Below are positions 1 to 9,912 of a stretch of 64,000 nucleotides of DNA, piece by piece. The notes under the pieces are model-generated. The model made no database searches. It was not told where the DNA came from and saw nothing but the letters and a program-made list of their open reading frames with translations. Both the position numbers and the translations under genes were made by a program. Origin of the DNA: Triparma verrucosa (lineage: Eukaryota > Sar > Bolidophyceae > Parmales > Triparmaceae); contig BRXX01000493.1 in the NCBI GenBank assembly GCA_030267905.1, positions 1 through 64,000 on the forward strand, read 5' to 3'. Position 1 is the stretch's first letter. Each line of letters opens with the position of its first letter.

Positions 1-67
1 ACCCTAACCCTAACCCTAACCCTAACCCTAACCCTAACCCTAACCCTAACCCTAACCCTAACCCTAA
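1..67. repeat. Telomeric CCCTAA array (chromosome left end)
   Basis: About eleven uninterrupted CCCTAA units start at base 1 and end at base 67. Read outward this is TTAGGG, the telomere unit common in stramenopiles, animals and many other eukaryotes. The C-rich strand reading into the window shows that the left edge is a true chromosome end and not a contig break. No degenerate telomere-like tract follows, and unique sequence begins at once. Confidence 0.97.
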
Positions 68-313
68 ACCATAATCATAACCATTTTCGATGACAAGCAA
101 AAATAATGTTGAGAAGGGGGATGTCAGAGGCGATTTGGGGGAGGGAGGTGGCGAGGGATAGAAAGCGAATGAAACATGAAAAGAAAAAATCTGCTTTATC
201 GTTAACAAAAAAATAATGTTCTTCCTCAATCCTCCCCTCCCCTCCTCACTACCCCCCTCTAATCTCGGCCCACTCAACTCAACTCAACTCAACTCAACTC
301 AACTCATCTCAAG
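68..313. other. Very short subtelomere with ACTCA pentamer repeat
   Basis: Only 246 bases separate the telomere from the stop codon of the first gene. The segment is low-complexity, with a tract of about seven ACTCA/CTCAA pentamers at 271-306 that degenerates into the end of the kinase coding sequence. No gene, transposon or satellite array is visible. Confidence 0.7.
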
Positions 314-2074
314 TCAACTCAAACCGCTCGCTATTCCCTCTAGGATGAACTGGACGGCCTTGCTACCCGGATCCGGGGTCCCCCTGATGGTGTCGAAGGC
401 TAAGTAATTGGACCTCCCCGCCTTCGCCTCCATCTCCTTGGTGCCCTCTGCACCCTCCGCGGCGGCCTTGACGATGCTGCCAATCCCGTTCCCTTCCACC
501 TTGCAGACCTCTGCAGCGGGAATCAGGGCGTCGTTCATGGTCCTCGATCCGATCCCGGCCCCGCCCGAAAGCTCCACCTCCTTCACTCCTGCGACGAAGG
601 CCCTCCTCAGCCCGGCCTCGTCCACGGCCTTCCCCCCTCCCTCCTGGTACGCCTTGAGATCCTCGCAGCACTTCCTGAAGAATATCTCGAACAGGACCCC
701 GCTCGTACCGCCCATGCTGGACCCCGCGGCCTCGGCCAGGTCGGACATCATCTGCGCCGGCTTTCCGAAGCTCACCTTCCCAGCCGCGATCATCTCCTTC
801 ACCTTCTCCGCGCCCCTCTTCATCGTAATACCGCAGTCCCCGTCTCCGACGATCTGGTCCCACTTCGTCAAGTTCCCTTCTTCCGCCGAGAGCCTCTCGA
901 CAGCCCCCTCGATCGCCTTCCTCGCCCCGTCCGCGAAGCCGCTCATTGCCTTCTCCTCCCACTCGCAGACGTCCCCTCCCTCGCCTCCTAGGTCTATCGA
1001 AGGTTCCGGGACCTTCTCCCCCGTCATGGTCTCGGCCATCTGCCACGCCTTGCTCGTGGTCGGCGCGTCGAGCCAGCCCAGGATCTTCTCCGCCTCGCCG
1101 TTGAGCACCAGGAGCGAGGTGGAGACACCTCTCATGTTGAAGGAGGTCATGAAGCTCCCCACGTAGCACTTCTTCACCACCACTCCCATGGCCTTGAAGT
1201 ACTCGCAGACATCGTTCGCGACGACGTAAAGCTCGAAAGTCGACGCTCCTCCCAAGTTGTTAACCATGACCGCGACCTCATCTCCCGCCTTAACCTTGAC
1301 CATCTGATCGTTCCCGCTGACGTCGTACCCGTACTCGACGATGAGGTCGCACATGCTCTTGACGATGCCCTTGCTCCCCTTCATGGTCTCCATCGAGACT
1401 CCAGCCTCCCCGTGGATGCCCATTCCTAGGCTGAACTTATCCGCTGCCATGGCTTCAGGTGCAGGCTGCCCCGGGATGGTCACGCCCGTCAAGCTTACCC
1501 CAAGACTCAACAACCTGTTCTTGATCATCTCCGCGGCAGCGACGACCTCATCGACGCCTCCTCCCTCAGCGGCTACCGCCCCGGCGCACTTGTGCACGAA
1601 GATCGTCCCCGCCACGCCCCTGCGACCTGTGATGCCCTTCTCGAGAGGCACGGCGCAGTCGTCAGCGACGACCACGATCCTGACGTCACGACCGTGGAGG
1701 GTGTTGGCCTTCTTAGCTGCGAGGGTAAAGTTCAGGACGTCGCCTGTGTAGTTTTTGACGACGAGGAGACAGCTAGGCTTCTCAGAGCTCGTGAGGGCAA
1801 GGACGGTCGCTAGGATTTCGGCGATGCTGGGGGACGCAAAGCAGCCTCCGCAGACGGCACCGGAGAGCATCCCTGAGGCGACGTAGCCGACGTGGGCAGG
1901 CTCGTGGCCGCTTCCACCTCCTGAGATCAGCGGCACACCGGCAGGGGGGGAGGACGTTATTATGCAGTGAGGATGAGATGCGATCTTAGTCAGGCTCGGA
2001 GAACTTGCCAAAAGGCCAGCGAGGCTGTCATCTACACACTGAGACGGATCGTTAATGAACTCTTTATCGGTCAT
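314..2074 (-). CDS. Dihydroxyacetone kinase / triokinase, fused DhaK-DhaL
   Basis: Single-exon 586-aa protein. It would phosphorylate dihydroxyacetone (or glyceraldehyde) with ATP in the cytosol. The N-terminal DhaK half has the glycine-rich SGGGSGHEPAHVGY motif near residue 50 and GMGIHGEAG near 215, the segment that carries the substrate-binding histidine in this family. The C-terminal DhaL half (from about residue 385) has WDQIVGDGDCGITM, the acidic metal/ATP-binding signature. Length matches eukaryotic single-chain kinases, which use ATP instead of the bacterial PTS phosphoryl carrier. The gene is complete and points toward the telomere; its TGA lies in the degenerate end of the pentamer repeat. 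FMN cyclase activity, known for animal homologues, cannot be judged here. Confidence 0.93.
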   Translation of the reverse strand: MTDKEFINDPSQCVDDSLAGLLASSPSLTKIASHPHCIITSSPPAGVPLISGGGSGHEPAHVGYVASGMLSGAVCGGCFASPSIAEILATVLALTSSEKPSCLLVVKNYTGDVLNFTLAAKKANTLHGRDVRIVVVADDCAVPLEKGITGRRGVAGTIFVHKCAGAVAAEGGGVDEVVAAAEMIKNRLLSLGVSLTGVTIPGQPAPEAMAADKFSLGMGIHGEAGVSMETMKGSKGIVKSMCDLIVEYGYDVSGNDQMVKVKAGDEVAVMVNNLGGASTFELYVVANDVCEYFKAMGVVVKKCYVGSFMTSFNMRGVSTSLLVLNGEAEKILGWLDAPTTSKAWQMAETMTGEKVPEPSIDLGGEGGDVCEWEEKAMSGFADGARKAIEGAVERLSAEEGNLTKWDQIVGDGDCGITMKRGAEKVKEMIAAGKVSFGKPAQMMSDLAEAAGSSMGGTSGVLFEIFFRKCCEDLKAYQEGGGKAVDEAGLRRAFVAGVKEVELSGGAGIGSRTMNDALIPAAEVCKVEGNGIGSIVKAAAEGAEGTKEMEAKAGRSNYLAFDTIRGTPDPGSKAVQFILEGIASGLS

Positions 2075-2389
2075 GGCTGAATTTCAAGGAGTACGTGAGA
2101 CGATATCAAGGAGTTGAAGGTTGTGTGAGACGTTTGAGGTGTTTTTAATGTCCCAAATGGCGCAACTTGATGTGAACGTGGCGGAGCGGCTGCTGATTAG
2201 CTTTAATATGCGCCAATATGACGTGAACTACAGGTAAAAGTAGACTAGCGGGTCGTAAAAACTCATGAAGATATGGCAACGGCACAGACACCGCCTCACC
2301 TGCGAACTCTGATTTTTTCGTCTATAGTAGTCATTTCCCTTGGAAGAAGTCTTGGCTATTGTCATCACATAAGATTCCAAACGTCTGCA
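2075..2389. promoter_or_regulatory. Divergent intergenic region, kinase / Tic22-like
   Basis: The region lies between two head-to-head genes, so it should hold both promoters. It contains a repeated gcgccaaatg/cgcgccaatatgacg-like phrase: cgcaacttgatgtgaac near 2161 and cgccaatatgacgtgaac near 2212. No TATA box or known operator is clear. Confidence 0.4.
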
Positions 2390-3593
2390 ATGCGGGCCGC
2401 CCCTCTCTCCTTGGCCCTCCTAGTACTAGTTAGCTGCTATTCTAGCACTACCGGTTTCCTCCTTGTTCCTAAATCTCCTTCAATCATAAGCCCCGATACA
2501 TCGACGTCGCTCTCCTCAAAAGCCTCCTCTCCTTCCTCAAAGCGCCTCCCTTATAAAATAGCCGCCGCGGCGTCCCTCTCCTTGGTGACTGCTGGCCTTC
2601 CTAAAGTCGTCACGGCCGCAGGTGGGACGGCTCCAGTTCAAGAGGTAACCAAAATTGCTACGGGAGCGTTCAGTCCCAAGGAAATCATAAAGGTGAGACA
2701 ACGCGTATCACACACACGACAAACTCAAAACTCCGGCCCTTCTAACCCCAACAACAACGACAACGACAACAACAACAACAACAAACTAAAAAACTCCGCC
2801 CTCAGAAATCCCCCGCAATCTCTCCAACCTCCGGTTCCCTCGCGTTAAAAAAGTCCTCCGGTATCCCCGTCTTCATGGTCTGCACCCGTTGGGGTTCGCC
2901 CTTCATGGTGTACGGTCCAACCGGGAAGCCCACGGCTTTGTATTTTCTCAATCCTGACGACGCGTATACAATGTCTCAGGAGTTTCTTCAGCTGCCAAGT
3001 ATGGCGAGTGGTAGGCAGAGGTGAGTCGGCATTCACATTCACACATATGTATAATTCGTCGCTGTCGCCCCTAACCAATCAATTCGCACAGCATCCACAT
3101 CATGAGCACCAACATGGAACGTGCCCTGCGCCAGGTCACCGCGAAGGACGTCCCCACGGGGTCCGTCGGCGAGGGTGACGGCAAGGTGGAGACCATGGAG
3201 TACAAGCTCGTCGGGGGCGGCAAGGAGCGCTGGCAGGCCAAGCAGCTGAAGCAGCAGGCTCAGGAGAAGTCGGTAAAAAAAGCTCAGAAGCTGGCGACGC
3301 AGCAGAAGGACGCGGGCATACCCATCTTCACCGTGGACGGTCTGACGAACAAGAAGGGGGAGACGCTCCTCTTCTTCTCCCTCGACGACCTCAACAAGGC
3401 TTGGACTGCCTCGAAAATTTCCGGCCGCCCCGACATCGAAGTTTTCGACTTCGTCGACGTCCTCAAGAGCATGGAGGAGTCCCCCGAGGCGTTCAAATCG
3501 GTGAAGTTCGTGTCTTCATCCCAGGCCGTAGAGTACAAGAACGGAATCACAAAGAAGGGTAACAACCAGGCGAAGCTCCCCCGCATGCGGTGA
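2390..3593 (+). CDS. Tic22-like plastid protein import component
   Basis: Three exons: 2390-2692, 2854-3020 and 3092-3593; both joins keep frame. The N-terminus is hydrophobic (SLALLVLVSC) and ends in TTGFLLVP, then a Ser/Lys-rich stretch: an ER signal plus transit peptide with an aromatic cleavage residue, as used for complex plastids. The mature part has two related segments, GIPVFMVCTRWGSPFMVYGP and GIPIFTVDGLTNKKGETLLF, each followed by a Phe-rich FLNPDDA / FFSLDDL motif. This is the internal repeat of the Tic22 family, chaperone-like proteins of the space between the plastid envelopes. An in-frame ATG lies upstream at 2273; 2390 was chosen because it puts the signal peptide at the start. 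Confidence 0.75.
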
Positions 3594-3655
3594 AAATAGG
3601 ACAATAGGAAATAAGGAAGGATGAAAAACGACTCCCTTTTGTATAAAAAATTATT

Positions 3656-4746
3656 TCAACCTTTCGGCAGGCCGAAGTCCTCCCTCTTCGCCTGCTCCTT
3701 TTCGTCCTTGCTGAACGTCGCCTTCTCCTTAATCCTCTCGATATCATTGAAAAGATTGACGTCAAAAACTGTCCCGTTCGCCGCCGAAACCGATTTATAC
3801 GCCTCGCAGAACTTGAAGTCGGGCACGACCATGGCCGTCCCCCAGTCGGCCGACCCGGTGACGTGCTCCTGCGACTCGTGGTCGAGGCCTTGAACTGAGA
3901 TGAAGATACGTATTATGCCGCTGAAGTTGCAGTTCCATGGTGGTTTAGAGGAGTCGTAGAGGGGACTGTTTGAGTCTATAGTGTGCGTGATGAAGAAGGC
4001 GGGAGGGAGACCGACCATACCGTCTCCATCCCATGACATTGTCATGGTGCGGATTATACCTTCTCCAGCTTCATCTGTGAATCTTTTAATTATACATAAT
4101 CTTGTATCGACACCGTTTATAGAGTGACCTTTTAAATTTGCGTAGCGGATTGTCACCATGGTGTGGCCGCCCAGGTCGGGGGGGAGACGGCGGAGGCATA
4201 TGCGATCGGAGAAGGCGAAGGCATCTTTCTTTTCTGCGAATTTCTCGTATATTATACCGAACATTAGCAGGCTGCACACTGCGAAAGTATTTGGTTAGAT
4301 GGTGATATCCCGCACACTGGTTCACAACACCGGGCTCACTCACCTGCCCCGACTATAGAGAAGAGGACGGCACAGAGCTTCTCCCCAGCGTACACTGGGT
4401 CGAACTCGACCTGCACGAGCAACAGGAAAGTTCCTCTGTACCAGCAGTCCCACAACCCCGCTCCCTTTTCCCCTGCCAAACTTAAACAAATTCCGGCGAC
4501 AAGCCCCCCCAAACCATAATAGCAGAGCAGATAGAAACCCAGCCACTTCCAACTACTCGTAACAAGGAGGTCTTTCAACCCTCTCGCGCGCATCATTTCC
4601 GCAAAGGATTGGCTCACCACGGCATGGCGTCGCTTTTGAATCTTCTTTGCATCTGCAAACTTCGCATCGAGCTGTTCTGCGTCCTTTGACCCACGACGGT
4701 GCGACGATTTTGGGGTCGTCGCTACCTCAGGATGCAATGTAGACAT
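3656..4746 (-). CDS. Inward-rectifier (Kir)-like membrane protein lacking a K+ filter
   Basis: Two exons, 4344-4746 and 3656-4278, giving 341 aa. One hydrophobic helix lies near residues 70-95 and a second near 128-150, followed by a soluble domain. That domain resembles the cytoplasmic domain of inward-rectifier K+ channels: DRICLRRL and GHTMVTIRYANLKG, then PAFFITHTIDSNSPLYD, which matches the Kir motif I-V-H-x-I-D-x-x-S-P-L-Y-D, then FISVQGLDHESQEHVTG. Between the two helices, where Kir channels carry TxGYG or TxGFG, the protein reads VEFDPVYAGEKL. There is no selectivity filter, so K+ conduction is doubtful. Family assignment rests mainly on the C-terminal domain. Confidence 0.6.
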
Positions 4747-5088
4747 GATCGAATAGTTCTCAAATCAAAAACAAGAAAGATTGAGATTAAAAGTAAGAGA
4801 GGGGGGGGAGAGGATTGAGAGGGAAGGGACGACGGCGTTGGTTACTTTTCGACCCAAACCTCAAACGTATCACGGTCCCCCTTCTTGAGAACTTATCCAG
4901 TCAAGAGTCCTGGATTCGGAGCTGATAAAATCAAAAATCTCCAAATTCTCCTTTTCAAACGTCAAATCATCAATCCCACCCCCACCCTCCTCTTTCTAAA
5001 ATCTACCTTCTCCTCGTACCCCAATCTCGTCATTAAAGCTGCCCCACAACCAATCTTAAAACCCTAACAAAATCATACCCTCCCTGCG
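4747..5088. promoter_or_regulatory. Divergent intergenic region, Kir-like / SPFH
   Basis: Head-to-head spacer of 342 bases with a G-run near 4801. No gene, repeat or recognisable element was seen apart from ordinary promoter sequence. Confidence 0.35.
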
Positions 5089-6335
5089 ATGCCTAGAGAA
5101 TGGGATTCCGAAGGAGCGCCAGAGCGGCGCAAAAAGTATGTGTGGACGGTTGTCATGGTCTGTATCTTCGTCTTCCCTTGGCTTCTCGGATACAGCTTTG
5201 ACACGATAGATCCTGGCTACGTTGGCTTGCTCTGGAATCAGGTGAGCCCCCATTCCCCCCCTCAACCCCCCGCCCCCATCTCCCCCACCTCACCCACCTC
5301 GCCCCACCCCCACACCAGAACTTGCACAACCTTGACGACAACAAACTGTGGCAAGAAGGAAGGCACTTCATCGGCCTCGGCTGCTACCTGATCATCTTTC
5401 CCACCTACGCCCAGTTCGTCAACATGGAATCCATTCACGCCCGGACTATGGACGGCCTGGCTGTCCAGGTCCGTCCTGCCTTCCAGTACCAGATCGATAA
5501 CGACCTTACTAAAGTGGCCAACCTCTACAAGCTGTTCGGCCTCGACTACGAGGGCACCTTTATCTCGATCTCCAGGTCTGACATCCGCGACGTCGTCTCC
5601 AAATTCAACGCGTACGATCTGGTGAAGAACCGCGACGCCCTCGCGGTTGATTTGGAGAATGGACTCAAAACGAGGCTCGCGACGTACGGTGTGACCGTGG
5701 TTGGCTACCAGGTCCTTTCCATCCAGTGGAGCACCATCATCGACGACGCCATCATGGTGAGAGTGTGCGAGGAGCGAAGCGACGAGTTGAAGAGGCGGGT
5801 GTACTGGATATTGACGTGCGTGGTCGAAGCGACGAATTTAGAAGGCGTGCTACAGTATTCTATCTCGTCGCTCCGCTCCTCGGCTCGCTTCGCTCGCTGC
5901 TCCTCACTGAGAAGGCGTGCTACAGTATTCTAACTCGTCGCTCCGCTCCTCGGCTCGCTTCGCTCGTCGCAGGCGGCCGTGACTGAGCTCGAAAACGTCA
6001 AGACGGCTCACGCGGAGAAGAACATATCGCAGATCGAGGCCCTCACGGCCGTCGAGGAAGCCAAGGTTCTCTCCGAGAACGCCATCATCATGGCCAACCA
6101 AACTGCGAACATCCTCATCGCCTCGAAGGGCGCTGAGGCTCAGAACATTGTCCTGCAGGGCACGGCCCAGGCCAGGGCATTTGCGGCCGTCAAGGCCAAC
6201 TTGACTCTCACCCCGGACGAGCTTCTCAAATACGTATATTTAGAGAATATGGTGAGCAATAATGTCAACTACGCGGAGAGGAAAGTAGCCGTGGCTGTCC
6301 CCGCCGACATTCAGACTGCCCTCGACGCGTTGTAA
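5089..6335 (+). CDS. SPFH/band-7 (prohibitin-like) membrane protein
   Basis: Three exons, 5089-5241, 5319-5756 and 5973-6335, give 317 aa with frame kept. A single membrane anchor at residues 18-38 (TVVMVCIFVFPWLLGYSF) precedes IDPGYVGLLWN, the typical lead-in to an SPFH domain. The domain spans roughly residues 60-200 (MDGLAVQVRPAFQYQI; NGLKTRLATYGVTVVGYQVL). An Ala/Glu-rich coiled coil follows (KNISQIEALTAVEEAKVLSE), as in prohibitins, stomatins and erlins, where it drives ring assembly. The subfamily is not certain. Intron 2 is an introner-like element, annotated separately. Confidence 0.82.
5757..5972 (+). repeat. Introner-like intron with terminal inverted repeats and internal duplication
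   Basis: Intron 2 of the SPFH gene (216 nt, GTGAG...CGCAG). Near its 5' end, 5769-5788 reads GAGGAGCGAAGCGACGAGTT. Near its 3' end, 5932-5951 reads AACTCGTCGCTCCGCTCCTC, the inverted copy with one mismatch. A segment starting GAAGGCGTGCTACAGTATTC occurs at 5841 and again at 5911, a 70-nt tandem duplication that includes the 3' inverted repeat. The downstream copy reads TTCTAACTC and the upstream copy TTCTATCTC, so only the copy near the acceptor keeps the CTAAC branch-point core. Confidence 0.85.
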
Positions 6336-6410
6336 GTTAGTTAAGCAATACAATCAAAGTAGAACCTTATTATTATCACAAAAATAGTAGTACACAGTAG
6401 TTTCACTTTT

Positions 6411-9400
6411 TCACCTTCCGAAGGGCAACCTCCTCAGCACAGCACTCTTCGGCCTCCCCCCTCCCCCTCCTCGCAACGTGCTCTTTGGAGGTCTCCTGAT
6501 TCCACTCCCGCCGCCGCCGCCGCCGCCTCCAAAAATTGTCTTCGATGTCACGCCGGCAGACTTGGGGCGTGCCCTCACTCTCCCCCCAGGCGCAATCCTA
6601 CTCCCCCCGCTGGAGCTTGCCCACCGCCTCTGTCCTCCCCCACTCCCTCCCAGCCCCCCCCCAACCTGTTGCTGCTGCTTCTTCGCCTTCGCCCTCCTTT
6701 CCATCAGCTTGATTTTCTTCTCAAGTAAGTTGCCCAGCTCCCTCTCGCCGGGAGGAGCGTCGGAGGCAGCCGCGGCGCTCATTGCGACGCTATCTTCGCC
6801 GTCTTTCTTCGCCCACTTCTCCCCCCCCTTCCCGCCAGTCTCCTTCCCTATCAAGACGTCGGCGCCCTGCGTCAGGAAGGCGCTAGTCTTCACCAGAGGC
6901 ATGTGGGAAGGGGGTTCTGTCAGGGCGTAATCTATGAAATCGTTTCCGAACCCGCCCACCTTCTTGACGCCCCTGTTCCTACTGCTACTGCTGCCACTTC
7001 TACTTCCGCCAACCGTCTTCCTGAAGCCTCCTATCCTGCCTCCCACCTTCCTCCTGCCCCCCTTGGCCCTCTTCCCCCCGCCCGCCACGACTCCGACCCC
7101 GTTCTTCTCGTTCCTGCATCTCATCCTGATTTCTTCCAACCCTTCCACTAGCACCTCAATCACGCCCCTGTCCAATAGCGCCGCCGCCTCGTCCTCTCTG
7201 CCCTCGTCGTTGTTCCTCACGTCGATAACCAAGTTTCCGCCATCGAAGTCGACGTCGCGCGTGCAAACGATGACGCCGTCCTTCCTGCTCTCGACCTTCT
7301 CGATGGTTATGTTGGCCAGTGCCGCGGACTTGAGGGCGCTGATTCCCGAGTTGCTGATGCAGTTGCCTCTCAAATCGATCATCTTGAGGATCTGGCTGTT
7401 CTTCAAGACGTCCGTGAGACTGTCGCAGCTCAGATCGGTCAAGAAGTTGTCCTTCGCTATAATGGCCTCGACGCAGCCGCCCTCGGGCAGCTCCTGGTTG
7501 ATCGCCGCCGGCTTGCACGACGGGTCCGAGGTCAGGATCTGCGAGCACACCGAGTTGAAAGTTTCGTCGTCCAAGTACGACGACGACAGCCTCAGCGTTG
7601 TGGCGGTGGTGGAGTCGAAGCCCTCCTGCACGAACTTCATGACGCTCTTCATCTTGCCTTCCCTCTCCCCCTGCGACGAGCGTTTTTGTTAGATGCTGCA
7701 GTTACCAAAAAGCACTCCATATGTTTTGTCCTCACCTCCAACCTTTCGCCGCCCTTCACCAAGCTCTTCTTCAGCTCGTCGATCACGCCGCACGCGCCGA
7801 GAAGGTCGGACCTGAGCTCCGAGCACATGCTGGCCGCCTCCTTCTCCACGTTGTAGCTGAAGTTCAGCACGTTCAAGAGCCTCTCGGCGACCTCAACGCT
7901 CACTGTCTTGATGAAGTTCTTCACTTGATAACGCCTCACGATGTCGTTGCACTTCGTCCTGACGCTTTCGCTCATTCCCTGCCTGATTCGCAGGTCGTAG
8001 TAGCCCGCGCCCTTGCCGCCGTACAGCAGCGTCGAAGTGCTGGCGTCGTTGCCGTCGATGTACACGAGCTCAAAGGGCTTGGTGGGCTCCACCACCCTGT
8101 CCGGGACTTCCTTCTGCTTCTTCACGTGGTAGTTGAAAATGCTGCGCTCCAGGACGGTGCGCACGTCGTAGAACTGGCTCTGGGCTGCGCCCCCCGACAC
8201 GTTGATACCGCTGTCGCTGCCGCCCTCCCGCCCCCTGTCGAAGAGCTCTCCCAGCCTCTTGTGGAGCTCCCCGTTCTGCTTCCTCTGGCTATCCAGCATT
8301 CGTCCGATCTCGTTCCTCTTGATGTGGGACCTCGCCATTTTCGCCCTCGCGTCCCTCTGCTCCAGCATCAGGTAGTTCACCTTGTCGCTGAGCATCTTGA
8401 TCGTGCCCTCCAAGCTCTTGTTCTTCTTCAGGGTCTGTCTTAACGACGAGTTCGTGGCCGAGTTCGTGGTGACCAGCCGGCCGAGCGTCGACTTGACGGT
8501 TTTGTCGTTTTGGACCTTGAGGATGTCGTCAGCCAGCTCTTCGGTGTTCTTCGAGAACGGCGGGCCCCTGATCCGCTTGGTCTTCCTGCCCGTGAGCAAC
8601 CTCAGCTCCTCCTCAATGTCCCTGTTCCGCCTCTTGTGCTCCTTCACTTCCCCCTCGAGCCCCTCGACCGTCCGCTTGAGGCCTTCCCTTTCCCTCCGTA
8701 GCGCCTCGTTGTCCTCCCGCATCTTCTCGACCTTGCCGCTCTCCTCCCTGAGCATCTCGTTGTGCGCGTCCAGGCTCCTCTCCAGGTCCGAGTACCTGGA
8801 GCTCACCTTGGCCAAGTCCGTCTCGAGCATCTGGTAGCGCTGCATGTCCGAATGGCTCACCACCGTGCCCTTCTTCTGGATCGCGGTGATCTGAGCGGAC
8901 AGGACGGAGGCAGTTTCGGTCTTGACCAGCATCTCCTGGCGGAGCTCTGCAGCCTCGTTCCTGGACGTCCTGAGCTCACTCTCCAGGGCCGCCATCTGCC
9001 CGCTCATTTCTCTCTTCTTCATCGAGAGCTCCTTGACCAATTCGGCGTTGGGTTGGGTTGTCTCCCTCAGCTGCTCAAGCTGCGTCACCATGACCTTCTT
9101 CGCCTCCAGCAGCTCGTCGCGCTCCTTCTTCATCTCGCGCATGTCAAACCGAAGGACAGCGTTGTCATCCTTCGTCCTCACGAGCATCTCCTGCAGAGGA
9201 AAAGATGGGTCAATATAATACTTTCGTTCGTTGGTTGTTGCTGCTATTCTTACCTTGCTCTCGTCCAACCTCTTTCTGGCATCCTTCAACTGAATGTTCA
9301 TGACATCCTTGTCATTCTTGGTCTTGTTGCTCTGCGTCTGTATGTCATTGAGGGAGGAAGATATCGCCAACGCATCCTGCTTCGTCGACTCGAGGGACGC

Positions 9401-9664
9401 GAGGACCTGGGTGTTCTGCCCCGTGAGCTTGTCGTTCTTTTCCTTCAGCGCCTTCTTCTCCGATCGCAGGCTACTTATCATCTTCTTGGCCTGCTTCAGA
9501 GCTGTAGCCGAGCTCGCCAACTGCTTCTTCAGGTCCAGAAGAGTTCGTTCGGCCACCGCCTTGGCACCAGCGTTGACATTCTCCTCGTTTCCAGCATCGC
9601 TGGTCTCCCAAGCGTTGAGGGCGGCACCCTCCACTGAGAAGGACGGTGTGGGCTCTCGAGACAT
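6411..9664 (-). CDS. Long coiled-coil protein with C-terminal LRR-like region
   Basis: Three exons, 9254-9664, 7736-9190 and 6411-7670, joined in frame to 1041 aa. Residues about 40-500 are almost continuous coiled coil (LDLKKQLASSATALKQAKKM; heptads rich in Leu, Lys, Glu). A central segment around 505-640 has non-coiled sequence. After the second splice comes an LRR-like stretch (LSCDSLTDVLKNSQILKMID, then LRGNCISNSGISAL). The tail is basic, Gly- and Ser-rich (FGGGGGGGGSGI) and probably disordered. I do not recognise the family; coiled-coil plus LRR proteins are common at centrosomes and cilia, and ciliary genes lie nearby, but that is context only. The first intron (9191-9253) is exactly 63 nt and open in frame, so a retained-intron isoform would still be translatable. 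Confidence 0.7.
7671..7735 (-). repeat. Short intron with introner-type 3' end
   Basis: In gene sense the 65-nt intron starts GTGAGG and ends CTAACAAAAACGCTCGTCGCAG in effect: a CTAAC branch point followed by CGCTCGTCGCAG, the same acceptor module seen in the larger introner-like introns of this window. Confidence 0.6.
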
Positions 9665-9912
9665 TTGTACCAGCTATATCGGCTACGAATTGAAATATAT
9701 CTTTAACACGCAAGAATTGGAGAGATTGTTTACGCCACCCCCACTCCAGCTCGAGTTTTGGGGAGAGCTCACTGTACCAGACTTTCTCAGGCTTCGGTGA
9801 AATTTTGAAGCCTAAGCGAGTATAACAGAAATCGGGGCTCAAATCCCTACATTGATCAGCCCCTTCCTTTCCGCATTACTACATTAAAAAAACTCACCGC
9901 CCACCATAAAAG

